Assembly: GCA_030737875.1 (NCBI GenBank)
Contig: CM060923.1
Location: 499,250,453 to 499,314,452, forward strand
Reading direction: 5' to 3'
Source: Allium sativum
Taxonomy: Eukaryota; Streptophyta; Magnoliopsida; Asparagales; Amaryllidaceae
DNA length: 64,000 nt
Made by a program: the position numbers and the translations under genes. A model generated the notes under the pieces. That model searched no databases. It had not been told where the DNA came from and saw only the letters and a list, made by a program, of their open reading frames with translations. Shown here piece by piece: positions 22,118 through 33,999 of the stretch (positions are counted from its first letter, which is position 1; each line of letters opens with the position of its first letter).

Positions 22118-23282
22118 CTAGAGTGTGTATGACCTCTTCCTCTTGTCCTTGCATCGATGCTTAAGTGTTTTTTTTAAATAATAATTGGCTTCCTTTTTGG
22201 ATGGCTTTATGTTCGTAATGTATGTTGATTATTGTTGACCTTCGTCATCCTTAGTACATATATTTGAGTTATTTTGAGGGAATACATCTTTATTGAAAGT
22301 TATCTATGGTTGTCAAGTATAGCATAGTGATTATTGTTTTTACTTCTTTTACTATTAAACTAAGAGGAACGAGTTTAAAGAGAATTCACATAAGAGAAAT
22401 AAGTTTAAAAGTTTGTACTTAAACAGATAATATGAGGAATTACTATCAACACGAATGTTTTTATATAGACTATTTGTAAAATGATTTTTGAGAGAAAGAC
22501 CATTTTTAAGATGACAAAAACGTGGTTAAAAAAAGTTTATGATTATAGTCATGAATGAAGAAGAATGAGAATTTGTAATGAGTTTGGGTTTGTAGTGTTA
22601 ATATAGAAGAAGGCTTTGGATAGTTATGTAATTGGAACCATGTCTACTACAAGAAACAACTGGTTATTCTAACGGCGATTAGCATCGGCAGCCGTCGAAA
22701 ACAATCAGAAGCCAATAGAAATAGCCATCGAAATGTATGTCGTCAAACAACCATTCTTCGATTGACTTTTTGATAGCTCGTCACCACTTTTTCAACTGCT
22801 ATTGTCGACCTTTTGAAGGTTTTGACGGCCGGTCATGTACATGTGTCGTGTCATTTCTTTACCATTTTGCTACCACTAGCCCCCATAAGCCATCAATAAC
22901 TTTGACATATGTAAGCCATGTGGAGCTTCTTTATTTTATTTCGGCAGTAACGAGCAGTTCACCCTAACTAAAAGAAATATAACAATATACATCACAATCC
23001 AATTTTACACATAAATACAATATATGTGACATAAATAGTTAAAAAAACATCAATATATAACAGTAAAACAACCTCCAACAAAAACATAGACATCCATAAG
23101 TTAATATACCAAATATCACACCTTTAATTGCGCATTGATCCATCACAAACATCTGTCTCGGATTATAAATCTCAAACTAACATGCAATACAGTCAGGTTA
23201 TCTCATATGTATTAAAGTGCATACATTTACAATGTCTTCATATGAGCTAAACAAAAAACCATACATATTGATCTTCCTCGCC

Positions 23283-23715
23283 TTAGGATCCCGCTGATGA
23301 AGGAAGTATGTGATGTTGCATATACGCAGCAATGCGCTCATCCAATAATTGCATCATCTCCACATATTGGTGCTTGTCTCGTTCCTCTAGACCAGCAATC
23401 CAAGCTCTCAAATCTGAAATCTCCTAATTGTCCTTAACTCTTTATAGCTTCTTTATCTGCATCTAGCATGTAACATTATTTACTATAATATATGAGTTTC
23501 ATATAGTATGAATAATAAAATCAATGCGTTCATAAATGTGTTATGCCTAAACATTGACTTTTGGTTCTCAAAACCATTATGCATGTTCCGCGTTTTTTAG
23601 TTCCATAACACTGTCAAAATTTTGGTCCCCCTTTTCAACAATAAGCTCATTCCGACATGTCCTCTCGAGCACATTCTCTCGTTCTTTCATGAATTTACCA
23701 TGCGATCACAAATAA
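23283..23715 (-). pseudogene. Transposase_24-like (En/Spm) C-terminal remnant
   Basis: On the minus strand, HGKFMKERENVLERTCRNEL (from about 23710) and, after a gap, LRAWIAGLEERDKHQYVEMM followed by QLLDERIAAYMQHH (about 23290-23420) are readable. Charged, helical C-termini like these are found in plant En/Spm-type Transposase_24 proteins. Stops and a non-coding gap separate the blocks; introns are also possible. Confidence 0.5.
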
Positions 23716-23888
23716 AATTATGATTAAAATTCATACTACATTGTTTTAATTATTTGTACCTTACAATTTAAAGTGATTATTAATGACTTATAATTTAAAA
23801 TATGCTTATCAAGGCCTTCTATTATTTCGTATCATGTCATATGTATGTTATTAAGTCACATCTTCATTGACATGCTCGATGACGTGAT

Positions 23889-23903
23889 ATATAAGATTAT
23901 AAG

Positions 23904-23941
<38 letters not shown>

Positions 23942-23949
23942 ATTATAAG

Positions 23950-23991
<42 letters not shown>

Positions 23992-23998
23992 ATTATAC
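23889..23998. repeat. Compound (AT)n and AAGATTATAAGATTA repeat
   Basis: Two AT dinucleotide tracts are each bordered by ATAAGATTATAAGATTATA-like units, so a composite unit was itself duplicated. Confidence 0.9.
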
Positions 23999-24239
23999 AG
24001 TGTAATAAGTATTTATAATAGTAAATGTACAGCTCTCACAGCAATGCTGGAAAGATTTTAATCCTCCAAGGTGTGTGATAAAAGTTTGTTTTATTTGTAT
24101 TTGCATAATTTCAAGAAGATTTTACCAGTAATTTTAACACGTATATTATATTTCACATTTGTAAACTGATGAAATTATTATATTAATTCTGTTAAATTTT
24201 TAATAAATATACAGTACTAGTAGGCATAAAATCACTTTT

Positions 24240-24667
24240 GGACTTTTCCAGTAATCAATCCAAGCTTTCCATAAGCTTGTACTTATCCAATCGTTTTTTT
24301 TATGTTTGACATCGTACTGTGATATTGGATGCCTCTTTTACAACCATTCTAAATAATTTCTTAACAGTGTACAATGAATCTTAGATTTTTTTTAGCTTCA
24401 ATATTTAGCTCTTCTTCGCCATTTACATCTTCATCCGCAACTTGAATATTAATGAGCATTGATCATGTTGCATTTTTAACCATATCTTCTATGAGACTCG
24501 CCATAACATTGATATTATCCGTCTCCCCGTTTGATACTATAGAATTAGGTGCAATAAATTCTTTATGACAATCACACATAATAATTTGACATGAAACTGT
24601 TTAGCACAAATGTACCATGATCGTTTTTGATTTCCAATGCTTCAAATATTTGTAGTTACTATACAAG
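24240..24667 (-). pseudogene. CACTA transposase remnant left of the Tat insertion
   Basis: Minus-strand frames from 24667 downward read SNYKYLKHWKSKTIMVHL, then an acidic stretch VADEDVNGEEELNIEAKK resembling the linker after the transposase-associated domain of TNP2 proteins. Further down (about 24390-24250), WISTSLWKAWIDYWKSPKV resembles Transposase_24. Several stops interrupt it. It joins in frame to 34924-35090 if the Tat element and one ACAAG are removed. Confidence 0.5.
24663..24667. repeat. Target site duplication ACAAG, left
   Basis: ACAAG directly precedes the LTR start TGTTAG and is matched at 34919-34923. Confidence 0.9.
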
Positions 24668-25604
24668 TGTTAGACCAAAAAATGGTCATAACACCCAAAT
24701 CATCGTATTTCGAGCATAGGATATGAAGAAATAATCAAAAAATAGAGAAAAAAGCAAGACAACGAGATTTTTATAGTGGTTCGGCGTTAACGAGCCTACG
24801 TCCACTTCATATTTTCTCATTTCACTCATAGATTACAATTACAATGAATATTGTCTTTCAATCACTTGAATTCAATGAATAATTCTCTCCGAATCCATTG
24901 AATTTATTGAGGAAGATGGTGGTTATTCATGGAGAAGTGTTGGCCATGGCAGCCATGGATGAGGAGATGCCAAAAAGTCCCTTGAAAATGCCATCTGAAG
25001 GTGTATTTATAGCTGTAGGAAAGCTCCTGCGAGGACTGGTTCGTGATGGGGTACGTGGCAGGCGATCCAGAAAAATAGGAGAGCCAGTAGCCTTGAGAAT
25101 ATGTCAAAACAAGCTGCGTGTGAACAGGTCCGAAGGTCGGATCGCGGTCATGGGTCGGATCGCGGTCATAGGTTGGATCGCGGTCATAGGTCGGATCGGA
25201 TCGCGTAGGCAAGGGCGGATCGGATCGCGGTCATAGGTCGGATCGGATCGCGTAGGCAAGGGCGGATCGGATCGCGGTCATATGCCAGCTTACACCCGTT
25301 CACGGAAATGGGCGTAACTTTCAAATCGTAAGTCCGATTGAGTCAAACCAAAGCTCAAACTGAAGCTAATTCAAAGGGCTACGAGTATATGAGGTGAATA
25401 GATCCAAATGAAGTCATTTGATAGGGTTTTCGGGCCAGTTTATACTGATGTTGTGATTTTGACCAAATTGCCTTGTGTCTTCTGACGATGCTTCCAATGC
25501 CAGAGAGCGGTGTTATCCAGAAATTCCATATGAGACAGCATTTACCCAGAGATGTGTCAACATGATCTTTGCTTTGGGTAGCCTGGCCACAAAGCAGGCT
25601 AACA
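24668..25604 (-). repeat. Tat element LTR, left copy (3' LTR of the minus-strand element)
   Basis: It ends in TGTTAG and CTAACA. On the minus strand TATAAATA (25004-25011) is a TATA candidate. Positions about 25130-25285 hold repeats of GGTCGGATCGCGGTCATA; this copy has one more 18-bp unit than the right LTR. Open frames over it (24898-25236 and others) recur in the right LTR and are not supported as genes. Confidence 0.93.
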
Positions 25605-25620
25605 TTTTGCCCCCCAAAGT
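25605..25620 (-). other. Polypurine tract of the Tat element
   Basis: On the minus strand ACTTTGGGGGGCAAAA abuts the 3' LTR TGTTAG, the expected place and composition for plus-strand priming. Confidence 0.75.
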
Positions 25621-28600
25621 ACATCTTATCGATGATGAGATGTGCTTTGAATATGTTGAGCTAAATCTTTCTAGAATATCATTTGTCATTGAGAAGGTTT
25701 TATCCAGTTGTTGCATTGCTTCCATTGGAGCTAATCAGGCTAAGTTCTATGAGAGGAGTATTCGAGACAATCAAGAAATTGTTTAAACCTTGTCAAATCA
25801 AAAGATCTAATTCATCCGTCAGAAGTCATGCTAAATTGTCGGCTCCCGAGCGTGATCCTACACGCATAGGTCGTCGCCAAACAACATCATCACTCTATGC
25901 AAGCCAAGCACGTGGTAGTGTTGGGACTTTTTTTTTACATATGAGTCAATGAATGAAGTAGCCACCCAAATCATGGGGCGATGTAAGAATCTTTGGGCTC
26001 TGAACTAACAACTGGACTGTTGGGATAAAGCACATCAGAATCAACATACGAATTTGTCATTTGTACTCAAGTTTGGACTAGCCTGATATCTTGATATTGA
26101 TTCAGGATCTTAAAATCGCATTGAATCGTAACAGAAAGGAATTCAAAGCCATGATCACTCTGGATCGTAGTCGAGAGAATCCACAATTGTTACGGATCAT
26201 TTTTTAATCCAATATTCACATATGAAGTAGTCAGTAAGGGATGTTGTTAAAATTATGTGGACCAGTGCCTATAGGATCGTCACCATCGCGAGGTAGTAGA
26301 TAGGTTTGTCACACCTTCCATTCGGTGTAGTTTGAGTCTTTAAGTTCACATTCGATCCACAAGCTAGCTCGCTTGGTCGGCAAAGATGAGTAAGATTGTA
26401 CTCCGGAGGCATGACGTACATGTTTTGAATCTCATTTCATACCAGGATTGTCTTCAAAGTTAGTCTATGAACCGACACTTGTGCTCTCAGTGCCATCGGA
26501 GGACAAGCGAGGTCAGTACTTATGCCCCAAGTATCGATAGGGGTTGAGTTGAGTCAATAAGGCATTTAATCTTGAAGATTTTATACTTCCTGTCATTGCA
26601 TCTGGTAAGAGTTTCAGGTTCAGCAATCTTAGTCGACCCAGATCATTCTATACTGTTTCTCAATTTAGCAAAAATCGGAATTGTATATGCGAATGGTTGA
26701 ACCACATTTGCTTTGATATTATCTCTTCTCTTTAGTCAGATAGTGAGGATTGCCTCATTGGGCATCAGCGACTTCGGTTACTCTCATCAGATCAGTTGCG
26801 GAGTCAAGTAAGGTTGTTGAATGCGAATGAATAAATGTCGTTATGAAGTTAATTGGGCTCCACCGTTTATGCTTCAGCATAGTCCGAAATGGTTATCACA
26901 GTCTTATTGCGTCTCTTTCTCATGCTCGGTTCAATCGAGCTTGAAAAACAAGATCATGGGCTCGATAAGTGGTATAGATTCTCTTTGGAATTGCACATTC
27001 TTGTCGTTGTTTTCCAGGGCTTTTCCTTTGTCCTTATCGTTTCGGGAATTAGAAGGTACTCCATTCTTTAGTCAGGAAGGCCTCTAAGTCATTCGTCTCG
27101 ACGCTAACACCTTTTTGTCATGAAAGTCTATCCACTTCAGGGTTGAATTCATCAAACTCTCTGAGTAAGTCTTGTTATAGAGAAAATTTAAAGTCCGGGG
27201 GAATAACAGGGGATCCTGACGTCCCACGTGTGAGGGCTGTAATTGTTGTTATCCATATCTTCTCGAGAAGTGCCGCCTCTCGAGAGGCGCCGAATCAAAC
27301 TAGCGAGCAGGTTGCCATCAAAGAATTGATGCACATTATCAAGATCCTGGCTGGTGCCCCCAGCATCGAATCTGAGATTACAAAGGGGGTCTTTGCTGAT
27401 TTCTTGTTTCCACGTCGATATTGCCCCCGGGTCATGGTTCGAGTCATTCGACCTGACCGGGTTCCTGTTTTTCGAATTGTTGCGTTCTTTCTTGGAGCTG
27501 AGTATGAAATGTCGCTCGAGTATTCATTCAAGTTGGAGTTAAAACTGGTCGTGCATGATCTGAGTTTGTCACAATTCTTGCATTCTCATCTAGGATGTTG
27601 CAGGTAGCTGTTCCATTGCCCGTGTTTCCATCCATGACGTAGGGAATCGAAACCGCATGCTGCGCGTCTGCTGATTGGTTTGTGTTCAACCCAAGTTGAT
27701 GGTTGATATCTGACTGTGCCAAGTTCGTCACTACCTGAATTTCAATTTTATCATTTCCAGCGAATTGATGATTGTTGCTCGACCTTCCAGTTCATTCCTG
27801 AAATAGGTGAAGGTCGGCCTCGGGCTTCTTGATTCTACATGAGCATTAGTCGTCAATCAGGCTTTTGTCATTCGGCTGGGAACGGAGGCATCGAGTAATT
27901 GAACTATGCTGCTCAAGGCTCGTATCATGTGCCCCCTATCTATAGGGGGTTTTGTTGAGCAGTACACTTCGAATTCATGTCTTCTCTGGATTCATGTTCA
28001 CTTCTCGCATCAAGAGCCGAAGTTGAGTGCAAAAATGAATTGTTGGTATTCAGCCCATGCTAAGCCCTAGTCTTCCATCCAAGCTCCGAGGACAGAAATC
28101 AAGCGGTGAAGGGTCGGATTGTAGTCGCCTCGAGTGCTCCCGTTTGCTCTTTGCATCAAGGGAAAAGTCGGGGACGAAATGGTTGCATCATGTTCAGTTA
28201 TTACGTGGGATATATCCAGCCTTATCTGAGCTTCCCATTCTGGAAGTAAGTTGGGATCAGCAGATGAACGTTCTCTTTGCATCTGCTTTCTGGTCTTCAA
28301 GGGGCCTGCATCATCCTTCTGGACGCGACCCTTTGTTCGTTTTCCATTAGCACGTTGCCATCATTGCGAGTGAGGCCCTCGCGTTCTTGACTAGTTATCT
28401 TTTGTAAATCTGCGTTTAGTAATAAAAATTCTGTTCCTTTCGCATTGTCTTGTACCTGCGAATGGGCAAATAAGTCATGAAGCGTTATAAGTAGTCAATG
28501 CAATTATAAATGAAAATGCATTAAAGTAGTATGTGTGTATAGGTATGCTCCCAATCAATCATTAACTTAGTGCCTGGCCAGGGCTTTGTTGAGGATCGAT

Positions 28601-30789
28601 TAGGATCTTAACTGTTTTGCCCCCATGTCCGGACATGGTGGATCCGGACTCGGAGTTCAGTCAGTCCCCTGACACTCTGGCGGGGTAGGAGCCCTTGTGG
28701 CGCTAAGTCTCTAGCGCCTTTATACTTTCTCTGGAGTTCGAACTCAGCTTTCAATCTGCTCCCCAATCCTTCAGCGGGGTAGGAGTTCTAGCTTGTTTCA
28801 TGATATGCTCAACGATCCTTCAGCGGAGCAGAAATTATGGGGGGTGCTGAGTCTCCAGCACCTTTCTCAGCGCTTAATCATAGACGCTTTTATACTCTCC
28901 TGGCGGTCGCCAAGGTTAGAGTTCGAACTCAGCTGTTCTGTCGCTCCCCGATCCTTCAGCGGGGTAAGAGTTCTTTCTCAGCGCACAATCAGGGACGCTT
29001 TTATACTTTCCTGGCAGTCGCCGAGGTTAGAGTTCGAGCTCAGCAGTTCTATCGCTCCCCGATCCTTCAGCGGGGTAAGAGCTCTTTCTCAGCGCTCAAT
29101 CGGAGACGCTTTTATACTCTCTCTCTGCTCTGGAGAGTTAGAGTGTTGTCGAGGCGGTTCCTATCATGGTGCACCTTCGCGCCTTGTGGACGTCATCTTC
29201 GCGTCCTTTATACTCTCTCGAATCATGAGAGTTAGAGTCTTGGATCGAGCGGTCTTCAATCAGACACACCTTTCAAACTCATCCAATGTTTATATTTTAA
29301 TCCAAGCTCCGAGGATTAAAGTCAGACAGACAAACAGTTGGAAAACGTTTGCCAAGGCTCTACGTTCCTCCGAACAGTCTTCGGGAGGATTGGTTGGCAC
29401 CAAACTTCGGGTACCTGCGTCATTCATATCACACGAGTTAGTCATGTCAATAACTCGGAAAGCATATGAAAGTAAATTGCATGATTGAAAAGTGAGCATA
29501 TCAAGGGGCAGTATTGCCTCCTTTATTTGAATTCATGTAATCCGGTGGCGTCGAGCATAGGATCGAGCCATGTAGACGGTCACACCGCGTTCATCTGGAG
29601 TTGGACTACGACTTCGCGATTCAATGATTTATGTACAATTGTCTTGCAGTCTGCCACGTGTAAGCCAAGGATTGGATGATCATTCCGAATCCACCTTGAG
29701 CTATATGACTTTCTTTAGACGGGGGCATGACTTTGCTAGCGAGCAGTTCAGTCGGGCCCGTTATGGCAGTGCTCCATAATTCTGCATGCGGGTGTTAAAA
29801 GTCTGATCGATACCAGATCCAAGGTACCTACACCATCCACATATTATTTCATCTGAGTTAATTACATCAATAACTCATAAAGGATGCAAATATAAGAGTC
29901 ATCGTTATAGAATAATCCTGTTAAAGGAATGAGTATCATTCTGAGTGAAAAATGGCGTTGCATATTCATTGCAGTTCCATTTTGCTTTGCCCTATCTCTG
30001 TCAATAAAGGGCTGCCAAAGTCCTTTAGTCGATGAGGAGTATCTTTTCAAACTATCATGGGGGCGGCAGTCCCAAAAAATGAATAGACCTCGATCGGGGT
30101 CTTGAGATGGCAAAGGCAGCTAGGTAGGTACTATAAGCGAGTGATGAGGTCGCATCTCCTTCAAATCGCCTTTTTGCCCCCATGCTGAGAGTAAGGATAG
30201 AGTGTCAGGAAGTCATGACTGGATTGCTAATGGTAGCACATCTTTGCGTTGGTGTTAGGTTGTAAATTAGCATGAGAACAATGGATTCATGCTTATAGAA
30301 ATTTTTGCACTTTCCATGCTAGGAAATAGGATATTACTGCTGGTGGGATAATCATATCACATAAATTTGCTGATATACCCTCGATCCCATATCGGGGACA
30401 AGGGTTGGTGCGCCGACAATCAACCAGCATTCATGCGTAAGCGTTCTAGATCTTCAACTTGCTAACTTTCAGGCAAGACTAAATCAATTGGCCAGGCAAA
30501 TTCTTGATGTATCAGCTCTGAATTAGATGATGTAATCTCGAGCAATTTATGCTCAAATCTGTAGTTGCCCCCAGCCTTAGGGGAGTGAGTCACTTGGCAG
30601 ATAATCGATGAAAAGAGTGGAAGTATGAGTCTTCACTTTCTAACTTCAGAACGCCGTTCGCCAGAAGTTTCATTCATGTACATCTCCCGTCTAATGGGTG
30701 GCTGATTGGTGATTTGGTCGAATCATTCAGGGCGGTGAATTCGGCAATTGCACTCGTTGGTGTTTGTTTTTGGACAACCTTCCAAGAAA
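25621..30789 (-). other. Long non-coding/unrecognised interior of the Tat element
   Basis: About 5 kb between pol and the 3' LTR. Open frames of 60-230 codons on both strands (for example 27143-27607 and 28793-29488) match nothing I recognise, and the second is built of tandem repeats. Long spacers with repeats after pol are common in Tat-lineage elements. Confidence 0.6.
28883..29120. repeat. ~111-bp tandem repeat array in the Tat element
   Basis: The unit contains ACGCTTTTATACT, GTTAGAGTTCGA and GCTCCCCGATCCTTCAGCGG, and recurs at 111-bp spacing (for example 28941 and 29052). Partial units spread from about 28660 to 29235. It creates the repetitive translated frame at 28793-29488. Confidence 0.85.
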
Positions 30790-32270
30790 AATAGGCAATG
30801 TCGAATTGCATGTCTTATCTCGAGGCATAAAGAACGATTGCACGCCTTTCACTTCACCTTGTCAGATGCATTCTGTGTTGTAGGAAGTTTATCATGGAGT
30901 TAACCATGACTCTCTTCCGGGTTTGGTCTCCAACGTTGGATCAACTTCCATCTGATCAATGGTTGTGTTTCATAGTGTCTTGATGGGGATCATCTCTATC
31001 TTTTCTATATTGTCGGACCCTTCTAACTTGGTCAGATTATCCGCCTTCTGATCTTCTGCTCGCAGGACATGAGATATGTTGTAACGTTCCAATTCGTCCA
31101 ACAACCCTTCTTCCGGTTCTAGATAAGCTGCGAGTGGTGGTTCCTTCGTCTGGAATTCCTTTCGAGCCTGGCGAACAACAATGTGAAAGTCATAAAATAT
31201 GTTCGATGCCACTATTCCCAACTCCTTAGCGAATTTCAATTCGATAATCAGGGTGTCGTCTTCGGAGCCGTTGTTAATAGCGGAGAAATTCAACCGTAAG
31301 GCATAGTAAATTGACCATCCTTTAGGGGTTATTAATAAGACACCGGCGTCGGATGATCAATCATTCTTTGCACCGTCTAATTACATCTTCCAGGTGCATC
31401 TTCTACATCTGACACATCCTCTTCGGGGGTGGTACATTTAGCCATGAAGTTGGCTAATGCTTGTCCTCGTATGGACTTCTTTAAGAGGGAATTGAGATCA
31501 AACTGGTTCAGCTCTATGTTCCGTTTGGGCAATCTTCTAGATACCTCAGGTCGCTGCAAGTCCTGTCGTAGTACCTAATCAATGTGTATCACAATCATAT
31601 GAACCTGAAAATAGTAGGGGAGCTTCCTTTTGGGCGGACTTTGTTCAAATCTGAGAAATCGATGCATGTGCGCCATTTCCCATTAGCATTCTTGACGAGG
31701 ACGGGATTTGATACCCAAGCGGGATGTGTGGCTCCTCATATAAAACCATTGCCTTTTAGCCTTCTGAGTTCTTCTTTCAAGGCAGACGCTCTCCCTGGAC
31801 CGAGCATACGTCCTATTTGCTTGATAGGAGCACAATTTAGGTTTATACTCGATCATAATTTATGGTAAAATCCAGCGAATATCAGCATAGGTCCAATCGA
31901 TCATATCCAGGCTCGCCTGTAGAAAGCATGTAAGTTCCCTTGCTCGGAATAGGTATAAATAAGATCCGACTTCAAGACCTTAGTCAGGATGGCATCACCA
32001 ATCAGAACATGTGTAGTTGTGTCATTAGATGTCACCTTTCTGCATCCCGAATCACCATCCTCTCTGGGGTTTATGTCTTCGGGCAGATCATCGGGCAATT
32101 CCTTTTGTGATGCTTCCTTTATTCGCAATATTGACACCTCCTTCACACTCCATTTCATCTGGGGGGAAGCGTCTTTGGGTTTCACGCCATCTGTGTTGCA
32201 TAGCACATTCCATCCAGCCAAATAGTCGGCTTCTTCAATAACTCGGTCACCATAGACCATTCTCACTGCA
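30790..32270 (-). pseudogene. Tat-type pol remnant: RT fragment, RNase H, connection
   Basis: Read on the minus strand: GNLHAFYRRAWI near 31930-31900; then RT blocks HPAWVSNPVLVKNANGKWRT and CIDFSDLNK (about 31760-31630); RPEVSRRLPKRNIELNQFDL plus GQALANFMAK (31559-31430); RNase H ELKFAKELGIVASNIFYDFH and ISHVLRAEDQKADNLTKL (31293-31020); and the linker ESWLTPWINFLQHR (about 30930-30880; the W before INF is a stop codon here). These match the Tat/Retand-like lineage. The RT catalytic YVDD block is absent, stops are frequent, and no integrase follows. Confidence 0.8.
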
Positions 32271-33139
32271 TCTTCGGTTGGGATATTTAGTAGAAGACAC
32301 CAAAGTGCTAGGTGGAGCTGGTCAGTCTAGACCTTAATCAGATAAGTTTGACTGCGATAGCGTGGCTTGCAAGGCTTAAAGTAGTGTTCACAAATTCTAT
32401 CACGACTATTGTATGAAGTGGAGAGCTAATGGTTGATTCATATTTTCATTGATCTCAAATTCTCATTTCTTGACCAATGTCATATGGTGGCTGGTGAGCA
32501 GTCAAGTTGTTATCATCCCAGCAATGATCCATATATCCAATCACGGCCTGCGGAGGTTCAATTGGTTCCTAACTCTGGGCACCAAAGTACATCGATCTAA
32601 CCCTTGGACACGTGGAAATCAATCTATCTCGATGCGGTTGACGACAAATAATCATTGCAAATGTTAGCTATGTTTTTCAAGGAGTGAACCGTAGGACATA
32701 CGTTTTTCACCACGCCATTCAAGCGAAGGATAACTTTGTAGTGATAGGATCCTTACTTGCCGTCGGGTATCCCAGTATTGAGAATCATGGTCATTGGGAT
32801 CTTCTGAGTCATCCTCAGAATAGTATCCGGATTGTTCTATGTCAATGTCATCTGGGATTTCGCCTGTAGGACAGGTTTAAGTCACGTAAACTAGGTGATT
32901 ACTATTCGTTCAGGAGCATCATCAGTTGCGTTTGGGAAATATGCACACCATTGGAGCTTTGGAAGAGGAGGTTGCCAAGAGATAATCATTATCTCGTATA
33001 CCGTCATTGCCAGCGTGCCGAATCTTTCCAATAGCTCCTCATATTGAATAACATCAGTATTAAGTGTTATGGCTCTAGAAAGAATCCTCAGAATACCTAC
33101 CGAATCTTGGTTGATAAGCATTTGTGATAATTGTGGGTC

Positions 33140-33790
33140 AAAATGTACTCCGAGCCGAAGGCGAGCCGTGCTCCGAGCCGAAGGCGAGGCCGTCAGCGGG
33201 TCCGGCCGCAGCGCCGGCGGGTCGCGGGTCGCGGTTCCTAACTCTAGGCACCGCACGATTTTTTTTGATTTTGGAAGATAGGGCCTTTTCTGAAATGATC
33301 TGAAAATTGCATTTTTTTCCAAAAAATGTCACTTTTATGGGTCGGGTCGCGACCCTTGTTCGTCATCACTTTTCTGAGTCGCGGTTCGCTACTGTCGTCT
33401 GGTTCGTGGCTCGGATCGTCAATTAATCGACGTCTTCGGATCGGGTCGCGGATCCTGCACCAGGTCGATTCGTGAAGGTCCCTCCGGGTGGTTCGTGATA
33501 GCACTTGGAGCTCGGGTCGGTTCGTGGTTGAGCTCCTACGGGTCGTGGTTCGCTACTGTCCTCCGGTTCGTGGTCCAGCTTGGCGATCGGGATACTCCAA
33601 CCTTCCAGCTTCGGATCGTTTCGTGGTCTTCTCCAGTTCGTGGATATGTTCACAACAATTGCTCCAGGTCGGGTCGTGGAAGTATCACCGGGTCGGATCG
33701 CGACTTTCTTGCTCGGTCGGGTCGTGGGTTCATCTTGAGACCGGATCGTGGTCTCCCCGCGATCCGCGATCCGCGATCCCCTCGACCTGC
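33140..33790 (-). repeat. CpG-rich GGTTCGTGGT / GGGTCGCG degenerate repeat tract
   Basis: Variants of GGGTCGCGGTTCG, GGTTCGTGG and GGATCGCG recur over 650 bp in the leader/gag side of the Tat element. The LTR repeat TCGGATCGCG belongs to the same motif family. The frames here (such as 33423-33818) are low-complexity Arg/Pro/Thr-rich and are not called as proteins. Confidence 0.7.
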
Positions 33791-33979
33791 TCCAGCACAT
33801 TTTCTTTATTATCCTCATTTGGTCGTGAAGCTTGTGAACCCTTAGCTTTTTTCGAAGGTATGAAGCTCTGATTTTCTGAAATCAACGAAATATTCAAAAA
33901 TGGTAGAAACGCGGACTGTTTTCTTCGAACTTTCAAATCCAAATAGTAGAATAGCAATCCGATAGGTTGAGAATTCGGT

Positions 33980-33999
33980 TCTCAGTGAAAGCACCAAAA
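33980..33999 (-). other. Primer-binding-site candidate of the Tat element
   Basis: Just inside the 5' LTR the minus strand reads TTTTGGTGCTTTCACTGAGA. TGG starts four bases in, as in a PBS, and similar motifs occur at this place in plant Tat elements. I cannot name the tRNA with confidence. Confidence 0.6.

Noticed and set aside
24898..25236. 112-codon frame with MVVIHGEVLAMAAMDEE
   Set aside because: Lies entirely in the Tat LTR, antisense to the element, recurs at 34230, and its end is repeat-encoded.
28793..29488. 231-codon frame with repeated SQR.I.DAFILSW units
   Set aside because: It is the translation of a 111-bp tandem DNA repeat, antisense to the element; two frames show the same repetition.
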